A DNA stretch of 64,000 nt from SLLG01 sp964403935 (lineage in GTDB: Bacteria > Verrucomicrobiota > Verrucomicrobiia > Opitutales > Oceanipulchritudinaceae): contig CAYOIB010000005.1 of the NCBI GenBank assembly GCA_964403935.1, forward strand, positions 14,783 to 78,782, written 5' to 3'. Below the pieces are notes generated by a model. It had not been told where the DNA came from and made no database searches. It was given only the letters and a program-made list of their open reading frames with translations. Shown here in pieces: positions 35,877 to 44,476 of the stretch; the first letter of the stretch is position 1, and each line of letters begins with the position of its first letter. A program made the position numbers and the translations under genes.

Positions 35877-37856
35877 ATGAATCCATGGCGGTGGTTATTC
35901 CTTGTTCTCGTCTTTGGATGCGTCTCACCGGAAGGAAACGGTCGAATCCTGCCCTACCACGTGGAAGATTTTTTCCGCTCCGGTGCCCTCTCCCCGCCGC
36001 AGCTCTCGCCGAATGGCCAGCAGATTGCCTACGTCACCAGCCGACGGGGGCGGCCAGCCATCATTCTCCATGACATTGATGAAGGAAAGGATCGCCAATT
36101 CTACCGCGCACCAAGAGATGACATTTCCATCACGGCGCTTCATTGGTTCTCGCCCGAGCGGCTGATCTACCAGATCAACTTCGGTACAATCGTAGCGCAG
36201 GATCTCGATGGGATGAATCGACAGGAGCTCTTTACCGGATTGGGTTACTTTGCCGGGGCGAATTTCCTTCTTCTCGGACAATTTGAGCAAGCCGTCCTGC
36301 TACACCTGTTGCCCGAAGACCCGGATCACCTGCTTCTGCATGTCCGAAGCCCTCAAGGCCTGGCACGCGTCGAGCGAGTCAATGTGTTCAGTGGCGAGTC
36401 CACCGTCGTTCAAGACACCGATCCGCCAGCTTCCGCCTGGTTTGCTGATCACGATGGCTTGATTCGAGCAGGCCAGGTCCTTGAGGAAAAGAAAGTGAGT
36501 TTTCTGCATCGAGAGAGCGGAGACTCGGTTTGGAGTTCCCTGGATCAACTCCTTCCGCCTGATCAGCGGCATCGCTTTGCATACTCGGGCAAGACTTTTG
36601 TCGGGCGCAGACACACGCTGGTTGGTTTCGATCCAGATCCGGATCTCATTTACTTCGCGTCGAATGCGGGGCGCGACAAGATCGCCCTCTATTCCATGAG
36701 GATCTCCACGGGAGAACAAACCCTCATCGCGGAGGATCCTGAGTATGATCTCCTGACGGCCCTTCGGGACGACCGCTTCCAGTTGATTTTCAGCCCTCGA
36801 ACAAAGGCACTCGTTGGCGTCGCCTATGATGCCAAAAAACCGACTGTGAAATGGCTGGACGATGCGTTTTCCCGGTTGCAGGCGGTCGCAGACACCCGAT
36901 TTCCCACAAGTGTCAACCGTCTCGTGAGCATGGATCAAGAAACGACCCGCTTCATCTTCCTCGTCTCATCCAGTCGCGAGAAAGGCCAGTATCACCTCTA
37001 CGACAGTGAGCGTGATGCGTGGAGGCTCCTCGGTTCCGCCGACCCGTCCACCAAGGCCATCGACATGTCGGCTACACAGCCCATCCGGTTCACAGCGCGC
37101 GGGGGACACACGCTCTTCGGTTACCTGACCGTCCCCAAAGCCCATCCGGAGGGGCAGCCGAACCAAATGATTGTTCTCGCCCATGGCGGTCCATGGGTGA
37201 GAGATCGCTATCGCTTTGACCCAGAGGTTCAGTACCTTGCCTATCATGGATTTACGGTACTTCAAGTAAACTTCCGAGGCTCCCTGGGTTACGGTTTCGA
37301 ACACACCGATGCCTTGCGCCAAAATATTGGGACGCCTGCTTTCGAGGATCTGATGGACGGGGTGGATTGGGCCATTGAGCAGGGGCATGCCGACCCAGAC
37401 CGGATTATTGCCATGGGAGCGAGCTATGGAGGCTACGCCACCCTTCAACTTCTGACAGGTGCGCCTGACCGCTTTAAGGCCGGTGTCGCGATCGCCGGCG
37501 TCTACGACTTTGTGGAGCAAATGCGCTTCGCTCGCCAGGAACACTCACGCTTTGCCTCCGAATTCTGGCAGGAGATGGTGGGCGGCTTCTGGAATCGAAA
37601 ACAGCTGAGAAACATGTCTCCCCTCCACAATGCAGCCCGCATCCAGGCACCGCTCTTCCTTGCCCACGGGGATGAGGATCCTGTTGTTTCGGTCCATCAG
37701 GCAACGAAGCTTGAAGCCGCGTTGAAGGCTTCGGGTAAAGAACATGAAGTTCTCATTCTCAAGGGAGAAGGACACGGAGCCACCCGCCTCCGGAACAAGA
37801 TTCTACTCTATGAACGGATCCTCGAATTCCTGAACAGACACCTGCCCAAAGAATGA
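35877..37856 (+). CDS. S9 family peptidase (prolyl oligopeptidase-like), putative lipoprotein
   Basis: A 659-aa serine peptidase. N-terminal MNPWRWLFLVLVFGC looks like a lipoprotein signal ending at Cys15, although Phe at -2 is unusual; ATG 35877 was chosen over an upstream GTG (35820) because it begins this signal. Residues about 30-380 form the beta-propeller (LSPNGQQIAYVTSRRG, LHWFSPERLIYQ). The catalytic alpha/beta domain follows: VLAHGGPWVRDRY, VNFRGSLGYG, Ser in GASYGGYATLQLL, Asp in AHGDEDPVVS, His in EGHGATR. Such enzymes cleave short peptides, here probably in the periplasm. Its stop overlaps the Sel1 gene start (ATGA). The upstream 247 bp hold no gene I can support. Confidence 0.9.
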   Translation: MNPWRWLFLVLVFGCVSPEGNGRILPYHVEDFFRSGALSPPQLSPNGQQIAYVTSRRGRPAIILHDIDEGKDRQFYRAPRDDISITALHWFSPERLIYQINFGTIVAQDLDGMNRQELFTGLGYFAGANFLLLGQFEQAVLLHLLPEDPDHLLLHVRSPQGLARVERVNVFSGESTVVQDTDPPASAWFADHDGLIRAGQVLEEKKVSFLHRESGDSVWSSLDQLLPPDQRHRFAYSGKTFVGRRHTLVGFDPDPDLIYFASNAGRDKIALYSMRISTGEQTLIAEDPEYDLLTALRDDRFQLIFSPRTKALVGVAYDAKKPTVKWLDDAFSRLQAVADTRFPTSVNRLVSMDQETTRFIFLVSSSREKGQYHLYDSERDAWRLLGSADPSTKAIDMSATQPIRFTARGGHTLFGYLTVPKAHPEGQPNQMIVLAHGGPWVRDRYRFDPEVQYLAYHGFTVLQVNFRGSLGYGFEHTDALRQNIGTPAFEDLMDGVDWAIEQGHADPDRIIAMGASYGGYATLQLLTGAPDRFKAGVAIAGVYDFVEQMRFARQEHSRFASEFWQEMVGGFWNRKQLRNMSPLHNAARIQAPLFLAHGDEDPVVSVHQATKLEAALKASGKEHEVLILKGEGHGATRLRNKILLYERILEFLNRHLPKE

Positions 37857-40800
37857 GAAAATATCGATTAGGGATGTTGGGAGGCTGCATTGTCTTGGTG
37901 ACCCTGGCTGGAGCGACCTGTGCCTGGCTCCAGTGGAGCGAAGCAACCCCGGCCTTGCAATGGCGCGCCCAGCGCGGATCCGCTTTCGCCGCATTTGAAC
38001 TTGGGTTGCGCCTCGAAGCGGCGGGCGAAACAGGCAAGGCGCTGAGGTGGTTTGAAACCGCAGTTGCTGAGGACCATCCTGAGGCCATGCATGCAGCTTA
38101 CCGCATCGCCCAATTGTCTCACCCTGAACGCGCCCGCCATTGGCTGGAAGCCCTCGCCCAGTCAGGCGACCCTGAAAGTCAGCGTGAATTGGCCCACCTT
38201 CTGGAGTCCGAAAACGCCTTTGATGCCGCCCTCGAATGGTGGGCAAAGGCCGCTCGGAACGGGAATGCTTCAGCCGCCTGGGAGGCCGGCCGGCGTCAGG
38301 TTGAGGCCGGGCCCGATTCCGAACAATTCAAGCGTGGCGAAAGGTATATACGCTTTGCCGCCGAGAGTGGCGTTGCCGATGCCATGTTCTGGCTCGGTGA
38401 AGCGCACAAGCCTGAAGGAGCTCTCGTTTCCAGCTCCAGTCTTTCCCAAAGGTGGCTGAATCAGGCCGCTTCCGTCGGGCATGTCGAAGCATCCTATGAA
38501 GTCGGTCGGATCTTTGCCAAACGTGCACGGGAACGGGCAGAACGCATCTACGCACAGGAACGTTTGAACTATGCCTATGACAAGGGTTTGTTCGAAGCTG
38601 CCGGGCCTCTCGGGGATCTCGCACAGTATGAAGGAAATCTGGAATCTGCCATCACTTTCTATGCGATCGCTGCTCTGAAGGGGGACTTATCAGTCCTTCC
38701 TTCGCTTCTCCGTATCTTGCAGCGACAAAGTGATGCGCATCCCGCACTCGAGGATCTCTGGTACGGGTGGGAAGTGTTTTATCGCCGACAGACCGTACCC
38801 GGTAAAGACCCCCGGCGGGATGCCCCTTTCCTGGATACCATTCACCTGCGGCGGGGAGCCTATGTTGCGGATCAGCTGGAAAAGCTGAACGCACGGCTGC
38901 AGGCAATCAGCAACGACCCACGCGACGAAGTGCAAGCGTTTCTTCGGGCATCGCCCCGGCTGATCAGCGAATTCACCAGCCTCGGACTCGAAGAGCTCTA
39001 CACAAACGCTGTCACCGGCAGTGGTGAGGCCTGTTATGCCTTGGCCGAGCAACTTCGGCTGGGAACAGACGGGGGCGGCGATCTCGAAGAGGCAGCTTTC
39101 TGGTATTCTCGAGCCGCCGATGCCGGTTTTGCTGAAGCCGCCTGGAAAGCCTATGCAATTCTGGGGACCGAAACCGATCCCGCATTCGATCCCGCCCAAG
39201 CCGACTTGATGCTCCGCCGAGCAGCCTTCCTGGACCACCCCGAAGCCGTACTCCTGCTGGCAAAGGAAGCCATGGCCAATGGCAATGCCTCTTCGGACAA
39301 CCTGGCTGTGAGCTACCTTCTACGCGCTGAAACACGCCCCGAAGCAAAAGAACTCCTTCGGGAACTGATTATCGATGGACGCTCCGTCGCTGTGCAAAAC
39401 ACAAAGCTCCATCCCTACCTCCTGGAATTGTCTGAAGAGGGCCATGCCGAACCTCTATACCAACTCGGAATACTTCATTGGACGCAGCAAGGCGACACCC
39501 CGGAAGCCCGTGAAGAATCCCGAGGGCAAGCGATTGGCTGTTGGCTACGCGCGGCCGATCTTGGTCATCTTCGAGCAGCGGTTCGCGCCGCCAAGACGCT
39601 GGCTCATTCTGCCACGGATCTCGACGAGCCGATGATTACCCGTCTCCTCGAACTGGCCGCAACCCAAGATCACCCCGAAGCCATCTTCCTTCTGGGAGCA
39701 CGCCTCCTGGAGCAGGAATTTGATGAGGACACCCTATCTTTCGCGACAGACAGAATTCGACGTGCCGCGGAACTGGGACACCCGCAGGCGCGGACCCTCT
39801 TCCTCGATCTGAATCCGGAAGCAGCGGACGAGGAACCCGATCTCATTTCGCTCTCGCTCGTGGATTTGTATTATCAGGCAACCAACGTGGGCACTCCCGA
39901 AGGGGCCTTTGCCCTGGCGCACTACGTTCTCGAGGATAATCCACACGACAACCTCATCGAGATGGCGATGGACTGGATGGAAGAGGCTGCGATGCAAGGG
40001 CACATCCCCGCCTACCTTGCCCTCTCAAGTCATTACCTGCGGGGCGATCATGTTGAACCCGATCCCCTGCGAAGCCTGCGCTGGCTCGAAGCGGCGGCTG
40101 AGGCAGGAAATGCCGAAGCCCAATACGGCGCGGGCCTCCGCTATGTTCAGGGTGAAATCGTGGCACGCGATCCCCAGCGGGCAAAAGCCTTCTTCGAAGC
40201 GGCAGCAGCTCAGGGGCATGAGGAGGCACAGGCCTCGCTCGTGAGCCTCGGGAATATCGAATCCAGGGGCGTCGCCCGCTCAACCGAGGAAGCGGTTCAG
40301 GTTTTTGCGCAGGGTGGAACTGCCTGGCGAGAAGTCTATCCAGTCAAGCTCCACATTTTCGAAGACGGAGCCCTCCACCCGATCACGCAGGTCAATCGAG
40401 GTCGACCCGCCCCCGGTGGATCCCGGAAGCGCCTTGACGAAGAAGCGCCTGTCTTTGCCTTTCCGGCCAGGGAATTTCATCCCGGACGCATCACCTTTCA
40501 TGATCTGGTGTACCTTGGACCCGTCGTGGAAACGGAGGGCATGATTCTCGTGACCGGACTGTCACAGCGCTTTCTCGCCAGAGTCGAAGCCGATCGAAAC
40601 CTGCGCGACTGCTTCGCCGTGCTTCTCATAGAAGACAGGTCCGGCTCTTTCAAAGCGTCGTGGGTTTCACTGGGAAACCTCCGAAGGAATAGAAAACGAG
40701 AGTTTACAATCAAGTTCGATCAGGAAGATTGGAAAGAGCGGCAAACCTCACTTCTGCTCTTTAGTGAGGGACTGGAAGTACCCACAAACCGTCGCTTTCA

Positions 40801-41137
40801 ACCTTCGCATCTCTCGGCTGAGGCGAACCAGAACCTTGTGCAGGAGCGCCGTTCCTTTCTCGCCCGGCAGGAGAAAATCCAGGCAAGCGGACCTGCCCAG
40901 CTCATTGTTTCGCCCAGACCTCAGCTCCGGGGAGCCGTTGTCCATGGGGACTCTGTCCGCCTCACCGCGAATATCAATCCGGAGGGAATCATCGAAGACC
41001 TTGCCTTCGCAGAAGTCGTCCCGGAAAGCCTGGGCATTGCCATTCTCCGGGACCTTGTCCGCACTCGTGCCTTCCCCGCAACTCAGGAGGGTAAACCCGT
41101 TCCTGCCCGTCTGGATCTAAACATCCCTCTCTACTGA
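37853..41137 (+). CDS. Sel1/TPR-repeat protein with N-terminal anchor and TonB-C-like C-terminus
   Basis: A 1094-aa envelope protein. Residues 8-28 form a signal anchor (LGMLGGCIVLVTLAGATCAWL). Residues about 40-830 are many Sel1-like repeats (AAFELGLRLEAAGETGKALRW; WLEAAAEAGNAEAQYGAGLRY; KAFFEAAAAQGHEEAQ) broken by less regular helical sections. About 840-1020 is a separate beta-rich region. The last 75 residues (VRLTANINPEGIIEDLAFAE, ILRDLVRTRAFPATQEGKPV, LDLNIPLY) have the strand pattern of a TonB C-terminal domain. Likely a periplasmic scaffold tethered to the inner membrane. It starts inside the stop of the S9 peptidase gene, so the two probably act together. Function not established. 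Confidence 0.82.
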   Translation: MRKYRLGMLGGCIVLVTLAGATCAWLQWSEATPALQWRAQRGSAFAAFELGLRLEAAGETGKALRWFETAVAEDHPEAMHAAYRIAQLSHPERARHWLEALAQSGDPESQRELAHLLESENAFDAALEWWAKAARNGNASAAWEAGRRQVEAGPDSEQFKRGERYIRFAAESGVADAMFWLGEAHKPEGALVSSSSLSQRWLNQAASVGHVEASYEVGRIFAKRARERAERIYAQERLNYAYDKGLFEAAGPLGDLAQYEGNLESAITFYAIAALKGDLSVLPSLLRILQRQSDAHPALEDLWYGWEVFYRRQTVPGKDPRRDAPFLDTIHLRRGAYVADQLEKLNARLQAISNDPRDEVQAFLRASPRLISEFTSLGLEELYTNAVTGSGEACYALAEQLRLGTDGGGDLEEAAFWYSRAADAGFAEAAWKAYAILGTETDPAFDPAQADLMLRRAAFLDHPEAVLLLAKEAMANGNASSDNLAVSYLLRAETRPEAKELLRELIIDGRSVAVQNTKLHPYLLELSEEGHAEPLYQLGILHWTQQGDTPEAREESRGQAIGCWLRAADLGHLRAAVRAAKTLAHSATDLDEPMITRLLELAATQDHPEAIFLLGARLLEQEFDEDTLSFATDRIRRAAELGHPQARTLFLDLNPEAADEEPDLISLSLVDLYYQATNVGTPEGAFALAHYVLEDNPHDNLIEMAMDWMEEAAMQGHIPAYLALSSHYLRGDHVEPDPLRSLRWLEAAAEAGNAEAQYGAGLRYVQGEIVARDPQRAKAFFEAAAAQGHEEAQASLVSLGNIESRGVARSTEEAVQVFAQGGTAWREVYPVKLHIFEDGALHPITQVNRGRPAPGGSRKRLDEEAPVFAFPAREFHPGRITFHDLVYLGPVVETEGMILVTGLSQRFLARVEADRNLRDCFAVLLIEDRSGSFKASWVSLGNLRRNRKREFTIKFDQEDWKERQTSLLLFSEGLEVPTNRRFQPSHLSAEANQNLVQERRSFLARQEKIQASGPAQLIVSPRPQLRGAVVHGDSVRLTANINPEGIIEDLAFAEVVPESLGIAILRDLVRTRAFPATQEGKPVPARLDLNIPLY

Positions 41138-41173
41138 TCAAGCAATCGCCTTGCGAGTTCACCTCGCCAGCAG

Positions 41174-42334
41174 TCACCGGCGACCAAAGAAGCGCCTCCA
41201 GCTAAGGGCGAAGCCCGTGTAGACCAAGACCAGCGATCCCAGCGTTGCTAGCGTCGCAATGATCTTTCCGGTGAGTCCGAAAGCCTCACCGGTGTGGAGG
41301 AAGCGGACCCAGACGCGGGCCCGTAATCCGGTGCTGCGATCAGCAAACCCAACTTGCTTCAGGCTTTCCCCTGTAAACGGATCCACATACAGCATGACCC
41401 GACCCGCCGTGGCAAAAGGTGCCGGTTCGAAAACGGTGATATCAAGTGCTTTGGCCGGGGCGGCTGCGGCCTCTTGAGCTACAGGCAGCCGGATCTGCAA
41501 GGCTTCCCATTCCGGATGACGTTCGATCACCTTCTCCACGATCTGATCGAGAGGAAGGCACCCGGCCGCTGAACCATTTACCGGTGCAACGATTTCCGGG
41601 GGAGCAACCATCAACATGCGGAAATCCCGAAACGCCGGCGGTTCCTCACCCACGATACGAAAGACGAGATTATGTGCCCAGCCAAAGGAGATGATAACGC
41701 CCGTCCCCACCAATACAACAAGCACCGGGAGCGTCCAGAACCCAATGACATTGTGCCAGTTAAAATCCCGCGCTTTCCCCCGGTATTTCCAGTTGAACCA
41801 CAGAAGCGGTCGCAGGGCGCGGCGGCTCCAGCGCTTTGGAAACCACAGGTAGAGCCCGCTCATGCACAGGATCAGAAAAGCAAAGTTGCTCACACCCGTC
41901 ACGAGCCGCCCGAAACTGTGCTCGCTCTTTTCCGCTCCGAGCCACCGATGCCAGTCCTCCATTAAATGAAGGAAGTCATGCACGCCCGTTGCCTGCGTAG
42001 GTGCCGCCGCTCCCGTATAGGGATTCACATACACGTGTTCGTCCCGACCCGCCATAAACCGCCAGGCTTTGTCTGCATCAGGATAAATCAGAACGGAATC
42101 GGGCTGAAACCCGGGAGAGTCATCCTCAAGCTGTCGCCGCACCGCTTCAATAGAGGGCCGGGGTTCATTCGCCGGCACCTCCAGCACGGCCAGATCGCCA
42201 TCTATCCATTCCAGGATCTCATGTTCAAAAACAATCAGGATACCCGTCAAAGACATGATGGCGACCACCACACCGGTAACGAGGCCACAGCCAAGATGAA
42301 GCCAAAAGACGATTTTTCGGACCGAAGGCTTCAT
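41174..42334 (-). CDS. PepSY-associated transmembrane protein (putative metal/siderophore reductase)
   Basis: A 386-aa inner-membrane protein with four helices: LHLGCGLVTGVVVAIMSLTG near residue 20, FAFLILCMSGLYLWF near 165, FWTLPVLVVLVGTGVIISFG near 210, and IIATLATLGSLVLVYTGFAL near 360. PepSY-like periplasmic segments lie between them (SVLIYPDADKAWRF, VYVNPYTG; VMLYVDPFTGE). Conserved histidines sit at helix ends (FWLHLG, DFLHLMEDWHRW, FNWHNVIGFW), consistent with haem. Relatives next to TonB receptors are linked to periplasmic reduction of iron-siderophores. Last gene of the cupredoxin-receptor-PepSY unit; the start is 29 bp after the receptor stop. Confidence 0.88.
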   Translation of the reverse strand: MKPSVRKIVFWLHLGCGLVTGVVVAIMSLTGILIVFEHEILEWIDGDLAVLEVPANEPRPSIEAVRRQLEDDSPGFQPDSVLIYPDADKAWRFMAGRDEHVYVNPYTGAAAPTQATGVHDFLHLMEDWHRWLGAEKSEHSFGRLVTGVSNFAFLILCMSGLYLWFPKRWSRRALRPLLWFNWKYRGKARDFNWHNVIGFWTLPVLVVLVGTGVIISFGWAHNLVFRIVGEEPPAFRDFRMLMVAPPEIVAPVNGSAAGCLPLDQIVEKVIERHPEWEALQIRLPVAQEAAAAPAKALDITVFEPAPFATAGRVMLYVDPFTGESLKQVGFADRSTGLRARVWVRFLHTGEAFGLTGKIIATLATLGSLVLVYTGFALSWRRFFGRR

Positions 42335-42363
42335 CCCGAATACTTTCTATTGAAAACCAATGC

Positions 42364-44385
42364 TCAGAAACTGTAGGACGCCGCCAGACGGAACTCGCGG
42401 CCGCGTGCCGGCAGCCCCGCGATTCTCCCAATCTGGCTGTTATAGCCGGAGGTCGCTTGGTTGACGTAGTACTTGTCGAAGAGGTTCTGAATCGAAGCCG
42501 TCAGGACAAGACGGTTATCTTCCAAGCCTGCCCATTGCAAGTAAACACCATGCACCGCGTACGAAGGCTTCCGGAAAATCTCGGGGTCAAGGCCGTCTGG
42601 CAGATCGCCAAAGGCCTCCATATAATGGATTGTCCAGCCCCCCGTCAGGTTCAGGCGGGGCTCGGTATAGGACAGGTGCCCATTCCAACTCCGACCATAG
42701 GGGATTCCCAGGCCGAGGCTGTTGTCCGTGATCGGTTCTCCCTTGTGCTCCAGATCGGACTCGCTCACCGCCACGCTGGCCCGGAACTGGCCCAATGTCA
42801 GCGCCACACTCAAGTCGTAGCCTTCGACATCCAGACTGCCGTCATTCTGGCGTGGGCTGGTGCCGGCGATCACATCCTGGATCTTTTGCCGATAAACTGT
42901 TCCCGAGAATAAGATCGGTCCGGCCGAATACTGGAAGCCCACCTCCATATTGCGGGCCCGCTCGCCCTTGATGCTTTCGGCATTCACCACCGTACCTTCG
43001 TTTGCTGTGATCGCATCAATCACCGTAACCCCTCGGAAGGCGAAGCCATAACTCGCATTCAGGCTGAGGGGTTCAAACACCTGATAGGCCACACCGATAT
43101 TTGGGCTGAACCCAACGTCCTCATACGTCTGAGCGTCTTTATCGGTGTAGTCATAGTAGTCGAAGCGCGCCCCGAAACTGACTTGCAGAACATCTGTCGC
43201 CGCCCAGCTATCCTGAGCATAAAGCCCGAGGATATCCACTGTTTCATCCGGGATGGTTTCATAGGTCAGCGTCCGGGCAAAACCTGTCACAGAGCCCTTG
43301 CCGGTGAACTCGAGCGTATCCCGGCGGTAATCAATGCCGGTAACCACCGTGTGATCGCCGAAAAGAAACTCTTTCCCGAAATCGCCTCCAACGCTCGCAT
43401 AGCTCATCTCATACTGCCCTTTCCTGTCCACCGAGCTGTCGGTGTAGAAAAGGCTTCCGATGAAACCACCCTCAGCGCCCGGAGAGGACTCGTAACCGAG
43501 CTTCACCGTGTCGCGCCGAAACGTCATGTCCACCGGATCGTTAGGCGCAAGCGGATGATCAAACCAGCCGTAGAAGTTCGGCCGATGCCGGTACCAACCC
43601 GTGTTTTCAACGCGCTCCACACTCAGGCTAAGTCGCTGCCCGCCCGCAAAATCACCCGTTCCCTTGAGGAACGCCCGCCACTGCTTGTGCCCCGTGTAGT
43701 CCACCCGCTCCCCGTTTCCATCGTAATAATCGCCCGCGTCGTTGAAAGTGAAGGCACCCATGACAGCAAATTGCTCTCCCGCCCGGGTCGCAAAAACTCC
43801 CGTAAAGCCATTGCCTTCCGAATTTTCATTGTAGGTGGTTTTCAACAACCCGCCATAAGTGGCATTTGGATCAATGAAATCTTCCGGTCCCTTGGTCACG
43901 AATCGAATCGAGCCTGCCAACGCGCCCGCCCCTTGAGTCGCACCGCCCGGACCCGGCTCGGTCTCCACCCGCTTCAATAACTCCGGCTCGATCAGGTACT
44001 GGCCCTGATGGTGGGAGAGGTAGCCCGCCTGCGGCACACCATCAATCGTGATGTTCAGCAACTTGTCCTCAATCCCCCGGACGTAAATCTTCTCCGCTAC
44101 CGCGATGCCTCCACCCACCTGAATCGAAGGATCAAAGGCGAAGATGTCATTCAAATCCCCCGGCTGAATCAACTCCAGCTCCTTGTCGGTCACCAAGACC
44201 AGCTTCTGCCCCCCAAACGCATAGGTCTGGCCGTTCACAACGAAGTCTTGCAGCTCATACACGCCCGTGCCTCCAGCAGCAGCTTCGGCCATCTCAGCCG
44301 GGGTCGCCATAAGCACGCCCGTGGCCCCAAAAAGAGCTGCTCCACAGCCCGCAAGTCTTGTGATGTATCTCCAATCTCCGTTCAT
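42364..44385 (-). CDS. TonB-dependent outer-membrane receptor
   Basis: A 673-aa outer-membrane transporter. The signal region ends near AEMAEAAA, followed by a TonB-box-like YELQDFVV. The plug domain has DLNDIFAFDPSIQVGGG, KIYVRGIEDKLLNITIDGVPQ and GALAGSIRFVTKG. The rest is a 22-stranded barrel ending in aromatic LRLAASYSF-type strands (actual end REFRLAASYSF). Substrate unknown: the plug contains SHHQGQY, and its partners (a copper-protein-like lipoprotein and a PepSY protein) suggest iron- or copper-chelate uptake. Start at ATG 44385 (MNGDWRYITRL); the in-frame upstream ATG at 44406 would begin inside the palindrome, and the longer frame would overlap the previous gene. Confidence 0.93.
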   Translation of the reverse strand: MNGDWRYITRLAGCGAALFGATGVLMATPAEMAEAAAGGTGVYELQDFVVNGQTYAFGGQKLVLVTDKELELIQPGDLNDIFAFDPSIQVGGGIAVAEKIYVRGIEDKLLNITIDGVPQAGYLSHHQGQYLIEPELLKRVETEPGPGGATQGAGALAGSIRFVTKGPEDFIDPNATYGGLLKTTYNENSEGNGFTGVFATRAGEQFAVMGAFTFNDAGDYYDGNGERVDYTGHKQWRAFLKGTGDFAGGQRLSLSVERVENTGWYRHRPNFYGWFDHPLAPNDPVDMTFRRDTVKLGYESSPGAEGGFIGSLFYTDSSVDRKGQYEMSYASVGGDFGKEFLFGDHTVVTGIDYRRDTLEFTGKGSVTGFARTLTYETIPDETVDILGLYAQDSWAATDVLQVSFGARFDYYDYTDKDAQTYEDVGFSPNIGVAYQVFEPLSLNASYGFAFRGVTVIDAITANEGTVVNAESIKGERARNMEVGFQYSAGPILFSGTVYRQKIQDVIAGTSPRQNDGSLDVEGYDLSVALTLGQFRASVAVSESDLEHKGEPITDNSLGLGIPYGRSWNGHLSYTEPRLNLTGGWTIHYMEAFGDLPDGLDPEIFRKPSYAVHGVYLQWAGLEDNRLVLTASIQNLFDKYYVNQATSGYNSQIGRIAGLPARGREFRLAASYSF

Positions 44386-44393
44386 AATGAGAC

Positions 44394-44408
44394 TGAGATT
44401 CCATCTCA
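44394..44408. promoter_or_regulatory. 15-bp palindrome TGAGAT-N3-ATCTCA upstream of the TonB receptor
   Basis: TGAGAT TCC ATCTCA is a perfect inverted repeat ending 9 bp before the receptor start, inside an AT-richer stretch. Further ATGAGA copies occur at 44387 and near 44428. Its size and TGA...TCA ends resemble a 7-1-7 metal-regulator box (9 of 14 positions agree with the Fur-type TGATAAT-N-ATTATCA), which suits the metal-related operon. It may equally act on translation, since it covers the Shine-Dalgarno zone. The regulator is not in the window. Confidence 0.4.
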
Positions 44409-44476
44409 TCAGATGGATGTCAAACCTAATGAGACCCGATCTTAATAAAAATAAAGGCGTGGGAACATGGACCGTT

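Noticed and set aside
43183..43980. 265-codon plus-strand frame opposite the TonB receptor
   Set aside because: Antisense to conserved plug and barrel sequence; no start context and no domain.
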